Assembly (NCBI RefSeq): GCF_003614925.1
Contig: NZ_QYLP01000090.1
Span: forward strand, 1 to 64,000
Length of the DNA stretch: 64,000 bases
Direction of reading: 5' to 3'
Source of the DNA: Arthrobacter celericrescens
GTDB lineage: Bacteria; Actinomycetota; Actinomycetes; Actinomycetales; Micrococcaceae
How positions within the stretch are numbered: the first letter of the stretch is position 1; every line of letters starts with the position of its first letter. Below are positions 17,091 through 25,901 of this stretch, one piece after another. The translations under genes and the position numbers were made by a program. The notes beneath the pieces are model-generated. The model was not told where the DNA came from. It did not search any database and was given only the letters and a program-made list of their open reading frames with translations.

Positions 17091-17909
17091 ATGAGGATCG
17101 ACGAGCGCATCGGACGGCATTATCCGGAGCTGGGGCCGCAGGAGCAGAGGGCCGCAGACACCCTCCTGGACCACCTGGGCGACCTCGCCGTGTACAACGC
17201 CGCCGAGCTCTCCCGGCTGAGCGGCGTCTCCAAGGCCACGATGAGCAGGCTTTTCCGCCGCCTCGGCTTCGCCGACTTCAACGAGGTCAAGGAACACACC
17301 CGGACGCTGCGCGCCAGCGGGGTCCCGGTGGCCGCCCACGAGGAGGGCGACCTCGCCGCGCACTTGGCGTATGAGCTGGACAACCTGCGCCGCACCTTCG
17401 AACAGCTCGACGCCGGCCAGCTCACCGCCGCCACGGAGGCGCTGGCCTCCGCCGGGCAGCTGCTGCTGATCGGCTTCCGCAACAGCTTTCCGCTCGCGCT
17501 GCACCTGCGACAGCAGCTCCTTCAGTGCCGCGGAAACGTCGCCGCCGCCCCGCAGCCGGGCCAAAGCATCGGCGAGGAACTGGCAGGGTACGGCGCGGGC
17601 GACGTCGTACTGTTGCTGGGATTCCGACGGCGGCCGGCGGCTTTCGCGGCCGTCCTCGAGGCGGCTGCCGCGGGCGGCTCCACCACCGTGCTGATCGGCG
17701 ATCCGAGCGCCCGCCGTTTCGCGGCCAAGGCCGATATCTGGCTTGAGTGCCCGGTGGACAGCGTCTCGGCCTTCGACAGCTACGCCTCGGCCATGAGCCT
17801 CATGAGCGTTCTCGCCAACGGGGTGCTGGCGGTCCGTGCCAAGGCCGGCCGGGACCGGATCCGCGAGGCCACCGGACTCTTCAGCGCCCTCGGCGAGCTG
17901 GAAGAGTGA
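17091..17909 (+). CDS. RpiR/MurR family transcriptional regulator
   Basis: A 272-residue DNA-binding regulator. Residues 1-80 form the HTH_6 domain (YNAAELSRLSGVSKATMSRLFRRLGFADFNEVK), and residues about 110-250 form a SIS sugar-phosphate-binding-like domain (GQLLLIGFRNSFPLAL, DVVLLLGFRRR). It lies between the urate/xanthine and allantoin-type permeases, so it probably controls nearby purine or allantoin genes; the effector is unknown. ATG 17091 lacks a clear Shine-Dalgarno, and the terminator ends 21 bases before it, so it may be expressed from a short or leaderless transcript or by read-through. Confidence 0.87.
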   Translation: MRIDERIGRHYPELGPQEQRAADTLLDHLGDLAVYNAAELSRLSGVSKATMSRLFRRLGFADFNEVKEHTRTLRASGVPVAAHEEGDLAAHLAYELDNLRRTFEQLDAGQLTAATEALASAGQLLLIGFRNSFPLALHLRQQLLQCRGNVAAAPQPGQSIGEELAGYGAGDVVLLLGFRRRPAAFAAVLEAAAAGGSTTVLIGDPSARRFAAKADIWLECPVDSVSAFDSYASAMSLMSVLANGVLAVRAKAGRDRIREATGLFSALGELEE

Positions 17910-17919
17910 CCCGAGTCAC
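17906..17919. promoter_or_regulatory. CRP/GlxR-like box upstream of NCS1 permease
   Basis: GTGACCCGAGTCAC overlaps the stop codon of the RpiR gene. Its centre is about 63 bases upstream of a start predicted from a TATGTA element at 17963-17968, a class I-like spacing. Confidence 0.45.
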
Positions 17920-18035
17920 ATTCGGCGCGTAATACACAGGGTCTTCTTCCAGCAGAAACAGCTATGTAACATCCGTTCCACAAACTTGGGTTCATGAAAC
18001 GGCCGATCCGGCCGCGAACTTACCGGAGGAACAAC

Positions 18036-19577
18036 ATGGCTGAACTTGAGACCGCGGCCGGCACCGGCGCCGGCGCCGTCAAGCACGGGTATGACCACCG
18101 CCTCGCCAACGAGGACCTCGTCCCCCTGGAGAAACAGGGCTGGGGCGCCTACAACATTTTCGCTTTCTGGATGTCCGACGTGCATAGCGTGGGCGGCTAC
18201 GTCACCGCCGGCAGCCTGTTCGCCTTGGGCATCGCGAGCTGGCAGGTGCTCCTGTCACTGATCATCGGCATCGTGATCGTGCAGGTCTTCACGAACCTGG
18301 TGGCCAAACCGAGCCAGAAGACCGGCGTCCCCTACCCCGTGATCAACCGCGCGATCTTCGGCGTCAAGGGCGCCAACATCCCGGCAATCATCCGCGGCCT
18401 GATCGCCATCGCCTGGTACGGAGTGCAGACCTTCCTCGCCGCGGAGTCGCTGAACATCATTTTCCTGAAGTTCATCCCCGCCACCCACGCCCTGGCCACG
18501 GACTACTCCTTCCTGGGCTTGTCCGCCCTGGGCTGGATTTCCTACGCGATCCTCTGGGTGGCGCAGGCCGCCGTCTTCTGGAACGGCATGGAGACCATCC
18601 GCAAGTTCATCGACTTCGCCGGACCCGCGGTGTACGTCGTCATGATCATCCTGGCGATCTACCTGGTCTCCCAGGCCGGCTGGGACAAAATCAGCCTTGA
18701 CCTGGCGGCGGGCGAGCCGCTGGACTTCTGGGCCTCCATTCCGGTGATGCTCAGCGCGATCGCGATCGTGGTGTCCTACTTCTCCGGCCCCATGCTGAAC
18801 TTCGGCGATTTCGCCCGTTACGGCAAGTCCTTCAAGGCCGTGAAGAAGGGCAACCTGCTCGGCCTGCCGGTCAACTTCCTGTTCTTTTCGCTCCTCACCG
18901 TCATCACGGCGTCGGCCACCGTACCGGTGTTCGGCGAGCTCATCACGGACCCCATCCACACGGTGGAGCGGATCGACACCCCGTTCGCGATCCTGCTGGG
19001 CGGCCTGACCTTCGTCACCGCCACGGTGGGCATCAACATCGTGGCCAACTTCATCTCGCCGGCGTTCGACTTCTCCAACGTTGCCCCGCACCGGATCAGC
19101 TGGCGCACGGGCGGCATGATCGCCGCCGTCGGCTCCGTGATCCTGCTGCCGTGGAACTGGTACAGCAACGCCACCGCCATCCACTACTCCCTGGGCATCC
19201 TCGGCGCACTGATCGGCCCGCTCTTCGGCATCCTGATCGCCGGGTACTACCTGGTCAGCCGGCAGAAGGTCTGGGTGGACGAGATGTACACCATGGATCC
19301 GGGCGGCAAGTACTGGTTCAGGAACGGCTACAACCCCAACGCCCTCAAGGCCGTGGCCATCAGCGGCGCCGTGTCCATCGCCTCGGTCATCATTCCCAAG
19401 CTGCTCCTCGACACCGGCGCCACCACGGTGGACGCCACCTGGCTGGGCAACTACAGCTGGTTCATCGGCTGCGGCCTGGGCCTGGTGGTATTCCGGTCCC
19501 TGGAGAAGAGCTCACCCATGATCAACCTCGACGCCGACGGAGTGGACGTCAACGACGGCTCGCTCAGCGACGACTAG
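18036..19577 (+). CDS. NCS1 family allantoin/nucleobase permease
   Basis: Nucleobase:cation symporter-1 in the inner membrane, 513 residues, about 12 membrane segments. ANEDLVPLEKQGWGAYNIFAFWMSDVHSVGGYVTAG is the family's N-terminal signature, and TGVPYPVINRAIFGVKGANIPAIIRGLIAIAWYG is the usual TM2-3 region. The place between uricase and ureidoglycine genes favours allantoin over cytosine. ATG 18036 follows CCGGAGGA by 5 nt; an upstream in-frame ATG at 17994 lacks this. A CRP-like box lies 120 bases upstream and a long hairpin follows the stop. Confidence 0.9.
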   Translation: MAELETAAGTGAGAVKHGYDHRLANEDLVPLEKQGWGAYNIFAFWMSDVHSVGGYVTAGSLFALGIASWQVLLSLIIGIVIVQVFTNLVAKPSQKTGVPYPVINRAIFGVKGANIPAIIRGLIAIAWYGVQTFLAAESLNIIFLKFIPATHALATDYSFLGLSALGWISYAILWVAQAAVFWNGMETIRKFIDFAGPAVYVVMIILAIYLVSQAGWDKISLDLAAGEPLDFWASIPVMLSAIAIVVSYFSGPMLNFGDFARYGKSFKAVKKGNLLGLPVNFLFFSLLTVITASATVPVFGELITDPIHTVERIDTPFAILLGGLTFVTATVGINIVANFISPAFDFSNVAPHRISWRTGGMIAAVGSVILLPWNWYSNATAIHYSLGILGALIGPLFGILIAGYYLVSRQKVWVDEMYTMDPGGKYWFRNGYNPNALKAVAISGAVSIASVIIPKLLLDTGATTVDATWLGNYSWFIGCGLGLVVFRSLEKSSPMINLDADGVDVNDGSLSDD

Positions 19578-19595
19578 GCATCCGATTCCATGACC

Positions 19596-19650
19596 GAGCG
19601 TACAGTTGAGGCCCTGAATCCGCGGATTCCAGGGCCTCAGCTGTACGTTC
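19596..19650. terminator. long bidirectional hairpin between NCS1 permease and IclR gene
   Basis: About 20 bp of near-perfect stem (CGTACAGTTGAGGCCCTG with its complement, two wobbles) with a small central stem-loop. It lies between convergent genes and can serve both. Confidence 0.85.
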
Positions 19651-19676
19651 GCGCCGGGTTGGCTGCGGTTTCGGGC

Positions 19677-20432
19677 TCAGTTGCGGTTCAGCTCCACGGA
19701 GATCGCGTTGGCCGCCTCGCGCAGCATCGGCACGGCCCGCTCGCCGAAGCCCTGGTCCACGCGGGTGATGGGACCGGAGACGGAGATGGCCGTGGGCGTC
19801 GGGGCGTTGGGCACCGCCATGGCGAAGCATCGGACGCCGAGTTCCTGCTCTTCTTCGTCGATCGAGTAGCCGCGTTCCCGGATGAGCTTGAGGTCGTGCA
19901 GAAGGGCGTCGATGTCGCCGATGCTCTTGGCCGTGGGCGTGGGCATGCCGGTGCGGGCCACGATTCCACGGACCACGTCGTCGTCCAGCTGCGCCAGGAT
20001 CGCCTTGCCGACGCCGGTGTCGTGGGTATGGGCGCGGCGGCCCACCTCCGTGAACATGCGCATGGAGTGCGACGACGGAACCTGGGCCACGTAGATGACC
20101 ATGTCCGAATCCAGCACGGCCATGTTCGAGGTTTCACCCAGTCGGTCCACCAGGGACTTCAGCTGCGGACGGGCCAGGGCGCCGAGCTGCTTGTTGGCGC
20201 CGTCGCCGAGCCGGATGAGGCGCGGCCCCAGGGCGTAGCGGCGGTTGGGAAGCTGCCGGATGTAGCCCAGCGCCACCAGGGTGCGCAGCAGGCGGTGGAT
20301 GGTGGGCAGCGGAAGATCGGTCGACGACGACAGTTCGCTAAGCGTGACGTCACCGCCGGCATCCGTGATCAGTTCCAGCAGTTCGAAGACGCGCTCGACG
20401 GACTGCACGCCTCCCGAGGGCTTTTCGGCCAT
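19677..20432 (-). CDS. IclR family transcriptional regulator (AllR-like)
   Basis: A 251-residue regulator with an N-terminal winged helix (GVQSVERVFELLELI, then LPLPTIHRLLRTLVALGYIRQLP) and a C-terminal IclR effector domain (GETSNMAVLDSDMVIYVAQVPSSH and HDTGVGKAILAQL). IclR proteins such as AllR repress allantoin and glyoxylate genes and release DNA on binding glyoxylate-type metabolites; that role is inferred here. ATG 20432 has AGGAGA 7 nt upstream. It is divergent from the malic enzyme operon across a 209-base region holding the GTGGAAA-N7-TTTCCAC palindrome. Confidence 0.9.
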   Translation of the reverse strand: MAEKPSGGVQSVERVFELLELITDAGGDVTLSELSSSTDLPLPTIHRLLRTLVALGYIRQLPNRRYALGPRLIRLGDGANKQLGALARPQLKSLVDRLGETSNMAVLDSDMVIYVAQVPSSHSMRMFTEVGRRAHTHDTGVGKAILAQLDDDVVRGIVARTGMPTPTAKSIGDIDALLHDLKLIRERGYSIDEEEQELGVRCFAMAVPNAPTPTAISVSGPITRVDQGFGERAVPMLREAANAISVELNRN

Positions 20433-20539
20433 TCCGTTGTCTCCTATGGCTCGGAATCCGACAACTCTTATCCGCATCGTGAAAAAAAGTTGTTTAGGTC
20501 TTCAAGATACCGCACCAAACCCCCCTGCGGTCACCTTCG

Positions 20540-20560
20540 GTGGAAAGCTTGTGTTTCCAC
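20540..20560. promoter_or_regulatory. GTGGAAA-N7-TTTCCAC palindrome, candidate IclR/AllR operator
   Basis: Perfect seven-base half-sites between the divergent IclR gene and the malic enzyme operon. A second copy of the same half-sites with a four-base spacer occurs at 43364-43381. IclR-family operators often look like this, so the neighbouring regulator is the natural candidate. Confidence 0.6.
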
Positions 20561-20641
20561 TTTGTAGATAATAATATCCATAATACGAAAACACTAGCGA
20601 GGCACACCGGTCCTAACGGACCCGCAACAGGAGGACATTCA

Positions 20642-22078
20642 ATGGCGAACCCGGGCCCCGGAAACTCAATCACCTTGCGCGTCGCCGCGCCGTCGAGCTT
20701 CACTGCCACCAGTGAGATCGCAGCGGCCGTCGCGGCAGCCGGCGCAGCCGTCACCGCACTGGACGTCACCGAGTCCCACCACGACACGATCGTTGTCGAC
20801 GTCACGTGCAACACCACCGGCGAGGAGCACGCAGAAGAGGTCAAGAACGCCCTGAACGCGCTCGACGGCGTCACGGTCCAGCACGTCTCGGACCGCACCT
20901 TCCTCATGCACCTGGGCGGCAAGCTCGAAGTTGTTCCGAAGGTGCCGCTGCGCAACCGCGACGACCTGTCCCGCGCCTACACCCCCGGCGTCGCACGCGT
21001 CTGCCTGGCCATCGCCGAAGACCCGTCCGCTGTCCGCAACCTGACGGTCAAGCGCAACACGGTGGCCGTCGTCACCGACGGTTCCGCCGTCCTGGGCCTG
21101 GGCAACATCGGCCCCGCCGCCGCCCTGCCGGTCATGGAAGGCAAGGCCGCCCTCTTCAAGCAGTTCGCCAACGTGGACGCCTGGCCGGTCTGCCTGGACA
21201 CCCAGGACACCGAGGAAATCATCCGCACCGTCAAGCTCCTGGCTCCCGTCTTCGGCGGCGTGAACCTCGAGGACATCGCCGCTCCCCGCTGCTTCGAAAT
21301 CGAAGCCCGCCTGCGCGAAGAACTCGACATCCCCGTCTTCCACGACGACCAGCACGGCACCGCCATCGTCACCCTCGCAGCGCTCGTCAACGCCCTGCGC
21401 GTTGTGGACAAGAAGATCTCGGACGTCAGGATCGTGGTCTCCGGCGTCGGCGCCGCCGGCTCCGCCATCATCCAGCTCCTTAAGGCCCAGGGTGCCCGGC
21501 ACATCGTGGCCGCCGGCCGCTCCGGCGCCATCCACCACGGCGAGAGCTACGACGACCGGCACCGCACCTGGATCGCGGAAAACACCAACGAAGAAGGCTT
21601 CTCCGGCAGCCTGCACGAGGCGCTCGTGGGCGCGGACGTGTTCATCGGCGTCTCCGCTCCGAACATCCTGGCCGAAGAGCACGTGGCCTCCATGGCCGAG
21701 GACGCCATCGTCTTCGCCATGGCCAACCCCACCCCCGAGGTTGACCCGTCCATCGCGTCCAAGCACGCCGCCGTCGTGGCCACCGGCCGCAGCGACTTCC
21801 CGAACCAGATCAACAATGTCCTGGCCTTCCCGGGCCTGTTCCGCGGCCTCCTGGACGCCGGTGCGAGCGACATCACCCCGGACATGCTGGTGGCCGCCGC
21901 CGAAGCAATCGCCAAGCGGGTCGCTGACGATGAGCTCAATGCGAGCTACATTATTCCCAGCATTTTCGACCCGCACGTGACGGCCGACGTCGCAACCGCC
22001 GTTGCGAACGCCGCGCACGCCGCCGCCCAGTCCCACGCCGCCCAGTCCCACGCCGCCGTTCCGGCCGGCGCCCACTAG
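20642..22078 (+). CDS. NAD-dependent malic enzyme with N-terminal ACT-like domain
   Basis: Oxidative decarboxylation of malate to pyruvate, 478 residues. Residues 10-90 look like an ACT regulatory domain. The catalytic part shows RAYTPGVARVC (active-site Tyr), KRNTVAVVTDGSAVLGLGNIGP (Lys), FHDDQHGTAIV (metal Asp) and the NAD loop GVGAAGS. ATG 20642 follows AGGAGG by 8 nt. It heads an operon with malate synthase, DUF6986 protein and ureidoglycine aminohydrolase, with gaps of 2-15 nt. In that setting it moves malate made from purine glyoxylate to pyruvate. The C-terminus has an Ala/His repeat (QSHAAQSHAA). Confidence 0.93.
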   Translation: MANPGPGNSITLRVAAPSSFTATSEIAAAVAAAGAAVTALDVTESHHDTIVVDVTCNTTGEEHAEEVKNALNALDGVTVQHVSDRTFLMHLGGKLEVVPKVPLRNRDDLSRAYTPGVARVCLAIAEDPSAVRNLTVKRNTVAVVTDGSAVLGLGNIGPAAALPVMEGKAALFKQFANVDAWPVCLDTQDTEEIIRTVKLLAPVFGGVNLEDIAAPRCFEIEARLREELDIPVFHDDQHGTAIVTLAALVNALRVVDKKISDVRIVVSGVGAAGSAIIQLLKAQGARHIVAAGRSGAIHHGESYDDRHRTWIAENTNEEGFSGSLHEALVGADVFIGVSAPNILAEEHVASMAEDAIVFAMANPTPEVDPSIASKHAAVVATGRSDFPNQINNVLAFPGLFRGLLDAGASDITPDMLVAAAEAIAKRVADDELNASYIIPSIFDPHVTADVATAVANAAHAAAQSHAAQSHAAVPAGAH

Positions 22079-22093
22079 GAAGGACCCGCTCCC

Positions 22094-23689
22094 ATGGCTC
22101 TTACCGTCACCGATCCCCGGCCGGTCGAACGCGCCGAAGAAATCCTGACCCCCAAGGCCCTGGCCTTCGTCGAGGAACTGCACAAGCGCTTCGCAGGCAC
22201 CCGCAACGAGCTCCTGGCAGCCCGCGCCACCAAGCGCGAGGAAGTGGCCCGCACCGGCAAGCTCGATTTCCTTCCCGAGACGAAGGACATCCGCGACGGC
22301 GACTGGAAGGTCGCCGAAGCCCCCGCCGCGCTGCAGGACCGCCGCGTCGAAATGACCGGCCCGGCCTCCCCCGCCAAGATGGCCATCAACGCCCTCAACT
22401 CGGGCGCCAAGGTGTGGCTCGCGGACCTCGAGGACGCCAGCACCCCCACCTGGGCCAACGTCATCGACGCCATCCTGAACCTGCGCGACGCCGCCACCGG
22501 CACCCTGGCCTACACCTCCCCCGAGGGCAAGGAATACCGCCTGCGCACCGACGCTCCGCTGGCCGTCGTCGTCACCCGCCCCCGCGGCTGGCACATGGAC
22601 GAACGCCACCTGCTCCTCGACGGCGAACCCACCGTGGGCGCACTGGTGGACTTCGGCCTGCACTTCTTCCACACGGCCAAGCAGCTGCTCCTCAACGGCC
22701 ACGGCCCGTTCTACTACCTGCCCAAGATGGAGAGCCACCTCGAGGCCCGCCTCTGGAACGACATTTTCGTCTTCGCGCAGGACTACATCGGCATCCCGCA
22801 GGGCAGCATCCGCGGCACCATGCTGATCGAAACCATCCCGGCGGCGTTCCAGATGGAGGAGTTCCTCTACGAACTGCGCAGCCACGCCTCCGGCCTGAAC
22901 GCCGGCCGCTGGGACTACCTGTTCAGCATCGTGAAGTACTTCCGCGACGCCGGGGAGTCTTTCATCCTGCCGGACCGCGCCTCCGTGGTCATGACCGCTC
23001 CGTTCATGCGCGCCTACACCGAACTGCTGGTCAAGACCTGCCACAAGCGCGGCGCCTTCGCCATGGGCGGCATGGCCGCCGTCATCCCGAACCGCCGCGA
23101 ACCCGAAGTCACCGCCCAGGCCTTCGAGAAGGTCCGCGCGGACAAGACCCGCGAGGCGAACGACGGCTTCGACGGCTCCTGGGTTGCGCACCCGGACCTG
23201 GTTTCCACCTGCCAGGAAGTGTTCGACTCCGTGCTCGGCAGCAAGCCGAACCAGCTCGACAAGCAGCGCCCGGAAGTCTCCGTCACCGCCGAGCAGCTCC
23301 TGGACGTCCCGTCCGCCGGCGGCGAGGTCACCGAGGCGGGCATGCGCCTGAACCTCTATGTCGCCGTCGCCTACACCGCGGTGTGGCTCTCCGGCAGCGG
23401 CGCCGTCGCGATCCACAACCTCATGGAGGACGCCGCCACCGCGGAAATCTCCCGCTCGCAGGTCTGGCAGCAGATCCGCAACAAGTCCGTGCTGGCGGAC
23501 ACCGGGAACACCGTCACCCGCGAGCTCGTCACCCGGATCCTAGGCGAGGAAACCGAACGCCTGCGCGGCGAAGTGGATGCCGAGTCCTTCACCAAGTTCT
23601 ACGAGCCGGCCAGCCGCCTGATCGCGGACATCTGTCTCTCCGAGGACTACACCGATTTCCTCACCACCCCCGCCTACGAGCTGGTGTAG
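22094..23689 (+). CDS. aceB: malate synthase A
   Basis: Condenses glyoxylate and acetyl-CoA to malate, 531 residues, the usual length of the A isoform. Signature blocks are present: VTRPRGWHMDERH with the active-site Arg, GTMLIETIPAAFQMEEFLYE with the Mg-binding Glu, and NLMEDAATAEISR with the catalytic Asp. The gene follows malic enzyme by 15 nt with AGGAAGGA upstream, and its stop is two bases before the next ATG. It drains the glyoxylate produced at the end of ureide breakdown rather than belonging to an aceA-linked glyoxylate shunt. Confidence 0.96.
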   Translation: MALTVTDPRPVERAEEILTPKALAFVEELHKRFAGTRNELLAARATKREEVARTGKLDFLPETKDIRDGDWKVAEAPAALQDRRVEMTGPASPAKMAINALNSGAKVWLADLEDASTPTWANVIDAILNLRDAATGTLAYTSPEGKEYRLRTDAPLAVVVTRPRGWHMDERHLLLDGEPTVGALVDFGLHFFHTAKQLLLNGHGPFYYLPKMESHLEARLWNDIFVFAQDYIGIPQGSIRGTMLIETIPAAFQMEEFLYELRSHASGLNAGRWDYLFSIVKYFRDAGESFILPDRASVVMTAPFMRAYTELLVKTCHKRGAFAMGGMAAVIPNRREPEVTAQAFEKVRADKTREANDGFDGSWVAHPDLVSTCQEVFDSVLGSKPNQLDKQRPEVSVTAEQLLDVPSAGGEVTEAGMRLNLYVAVAYTAVWLSGSGAVAIHNLMEDAATAEISRSQVWQQIRNKSVLADTGNTVTRELVTRILGEETERLRGEVDAESFTKFYEPASRLIADICLSEDYTDFLTTPAYELV

Positions 23690-23691
23690 GG

Positions 23692-24957
23692 ATGGCAGAA
23701 CACTCCCTTAGCGCGGCAGACCTCGCCGCCATCGATTCCCGGCTCGCCGCCACGGACCAGCTGCTGGAACGCAACTACCCCGGCGACAGCGGCAGCCGCC
23801 AGCCCGTGCACACCGTGTACGTGCCGGCGGACCGCTTCACGCCGTCGCTCGCTTCCGAATGGGGCGCCCAGGCGCTCGCGACGGCGGAAGAGCACGGCGG
23901 CCTCGAGAAGCTCGGCGCGCTGCTGGGCCAGGAGCCCGGGCTGGCGGCCGCCGTCGCCGGCCGGGTCGCGGCCAAGCTGCGCAGCGAGCCCATCGAGGAC
24001 CTGCGCCTGGACTTCGAGGACGGCTACGGCGACCGCGGCGACGAGGCTGAAGACGTGGCCGCAGTCGCGGCCGCGCAGGCCGTCAGCGAAGCCGTGGCCG
24101 GTGGTTCGGCCCCGCCGTTCATCGGCATCCGCTTCAAGTGCTTCGAGGCGCCCACCCGGGCCCGCGGCCTGAAGACCCTGGACCTCTTCGTCTCCACCCT
24201 GGCCTCCGCGGGCGAACTGCCCGAGGGCCTGGTGCTGACCCTGCCCAAGGTCACCACGGTGGCCCAGGTGGAGGCCATGGACTTCGCGGTCTCCCGCTTG
24301 GAGGAGATCCACTCGTTGCCGGCCGGCCGGCTCCGCTTCGAAGTCCAGGTGGAAACCCCGCAGCTGATCCTCGGCCCGGCAGGCACCGCGCCGGTGGCGC
24401 AGCTGCCCCACGCGGTTCCCGGACGCATCAGCGGCCTGCACTACGGCACGTACGACTACTCGGCGTCGCTGCAGATCTCGGCAGAGTACCAGTCCATGGA
24501 GCACCCTGTGGCTGACTTCGCCAAGGAAGTCATGCAGCTGGCCGTGGCCGGCACCGGCATCCGCCTCTCGGACGGCTCCACCAACATCATCCCCGTGGGC
24601 GACAACGTGGAGAACGCCTGGAAGCTGCACGGCCGCCTGGTCCGCCGCTCCCTTGAGCGCGGTTACTACCAGGGCTGGGACCTGCACGCCAACCAGCTGC
24701 CCAGCCGTTTCGCCGCCACCTACGCCTTCTACCGCGAAGGCCTGCCGGCCGCCGCGGCACGGCTGCGGAACTACGTGGAACGGACCGAGGGCGGCGTCAT
24801 GGACGAGCCGGCCACGGCACGTGCGCTGGCGGCGTTCATCCTGCGGGGCGTCCAGTGCGGCGCGGTGGGCACCGAAGAGGTCCTGGCGCTTGCCGGCGTC
24901 GAACTTCCCCGGCTGACCCATCTGGCGCATCCGCGACTCGCCACCACTTCGAAGTAA
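23692..24957 (+). CDS. DUF6986 family aldolase/citrate-lyase-like protein
   Basis: A 421-residue cytoplasmic protein of the HpcH/HpaI/malate-synthase-like TIM-barrel superfamily. The likely metal and substrate residues lie in LRLDFEDGYGDRGDEAED, RFEVQVETPQLIL and the GLHYGTYDYSASL block; WDLHANQLPSRFAATYAFYR near the C-terminus is also family-like. Its reaction is not established to my knowledge. The ATG at 23692 is two bases after the malate synthase stop, and the ureidoglycine aminohydrolase gene follows by 12 nt, so it is tightly co-translated with ureide/glyoxylate genes. A role in ureidoglycolate or glyoxylate chemistry is a hypothesis only. Confidence 0.8.
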   Translation: MAEHSLSAADLAAIDSRLAATDQLLERNYPGDSGSRQPVHTVYVPADRFTPSLASEWGAQALATAEEHGGLEKLGALLGQEPGLAAAVAGRVAAKLRSEPIEDLRLDFEDGYGDRGDEAEDVAAVAAAQAVSEAVAGGSAPPFIGIRFKCFEAPTRARGLKTLDLFVSTLASAGELPEGLVLTLPKVTTVAQVEAMDFAVSRLEEIHSLPAGRLRFEVQVETPQLILGPAGTAPVAQLPHAVPGRISGLHYGTYDYSASLQISAEYQSMEHPVADFAKEVMQLAVAGTGIRLSDGSTNIIPVGDNVENAWKLHGRLVRRSLERGYYQGWDLHANQLPSRFAATYAFYREGLPAAAARLRNYVERTEGGVMDEPATARALAAFILRGVQCGAVGTEEVLALAGVELPRLTHLAHPRLATTSK

Positions 24958-24969
24958 AGGAACTCCTGC

Positions 24970-25800
24970 ATGAGCGACTACTACTACCCCACCGGCGGCC
25001 TGCCCCCGCAGACCCACCTCACCACCGAGCGCGCGATCGTCACCGAGGCGTACACGGTCATCCCCAAGGGCGTCCTGACGGACATCGTGACGAGCCTCCT
25101 CCCGGGCTTCCGCAAGACCCGTTCCTGGATCATCGCCCGCCCGATCTCCGGCTTCGCCACCACGTTCTCGCAGCTCATCGTCGAGGTTGCTCCGGGCGGC
25201 GGCGCGCCGAAGGCCGAGTTCGAGTCCGGCGTCGAAGGCGTCATCTTCGTGGTCAAGGGCACGCTGAACCTGGACCTCAAGGGCGAGAAGCACATCATGG
25301 AGGAGGGCGGCTACGCCTACCTCGCCGCCGGCGACGAGTGGGGCATCGAGAACACCTCCGACGACATCGCCACGTTCCACTGGATCCGGAAGGCCTACGA
25401 CCGCCTTGAAGGTTACGAGGCCAAGTCCTTCGTCACCAACGAGAAGGACGTGGAGGGCACCGCGATGCCGGACACCGACGGCGTGTGGAGCACCCAGCGC
25501 TTCGTGCCGTCCGACGACCTGGCGCACGACATGCAGGTCAACATCGTCACCTTCCAGCCCGGCGGCGTCATCCCCTTCCCGGAGACCCACGTGATGGAAC
25601 ACGGCCTGTACGTCCTGGAAGGCAAGGCCATGTACCTGCTCAACAAGGACTGGGTGGAGGTGGAAGCCGGAGACTACATGTGGCTGCGCGCCTTCTGCCC
25701 GCAGGCCTGCTACGCGTCCGGCCCCGGCCGGTTCCGGTACCTGCTGTACAAGGACCAGAACCGCCAGATCAAGCTCACCGGCGCACCGCTGCCGGGCTAG
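24970..25800 (+). CDS. allE: (S)-ureidoglycine aminohydrolase
   Basis: Bicupin manganese enzyme converting (S)-ureidoglycine to (S)-ureidoglycolate and ammonia, 276 residues as expected. The opening MSDYYYPTGGLPPQTHLTTERAIVTEAYTVIP is diagnostic. The catalytic C-terminal cupin shows PETHVMEHGLYVLEG for the His/Glu metal ligands and CPQACY for the Gln ligand. AAAGGA lies upstream of ATG 24970. It is the last gene of the malic enzyme operon. No allantoate amidohydrolase or ureidoglycolate lyase gene is adjacent, so its substrate supply and product use must come from elsewhere. Confidence 0.95.
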   Translation: MSDYYYPTGGLPPQTHLTTERAIVTEAYTVIPKGVLTDIVTSLLPGFRKTRSWIIARPISGFATTFSQLIVEVAPGGGAPKAEFESGVEGVIFVVKGTLNLDLKGEKHIMEEGGYAYLAAGDEWGIENTSDDIATFHWIRKAYDRLEGYEAKSFVTNEKDVEGTAMPDTDGVWSTQRFVPSDDLAHDMQVNIVTFQPGGVIPFPETHVMEHGLYVLEGKAMYLLNKDWVEVEAGDYMWLRAFCPQACYASGPGRFRYLLYKDQNRQIKLTGAPLPG

Positions 25801-25817
25801 GCGTCCAGGTTCCGGGC

Positions 25818-25893
25818 CCCCGCCCAACTAGCTCGCAGTTAATGTCGTTTTGGAGCGTCAAAACGACAACAACTGCGAGTCAGTTGGGCGGGG
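25818..25893. repeat. 76-base palindromic intergenic repeat / bidirectional terminator
   Basis: Two arms of about 34 bases pair with a few mismatches; the inner stem is TGTCGTTTT with AAAACGACA around an eight-base loop, and the outer stem is CCCCGCCCAACT with its complement. It lies between convergent genes. One arm recurs at 72-94, which marks it as a dispersed repeat rather than a simple terminator. Confidence 0.75.
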
Positions 25894-25901
25894 CTTTCCG
25901 T

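Noticed and set aside
20666..23416. 916-codon minus-strand frame opposite malic enzyme and malate synthase
   Set aside because: It spans two well-supported genes in antisense and has Gly/Val/Asp-rich composition without a recognisable domain.
24023..24428. Minus-strand frames within the DUF6986 gene
   Set aside because: Antisense to a gene with coherent motifs and operon spacing; no independent support.
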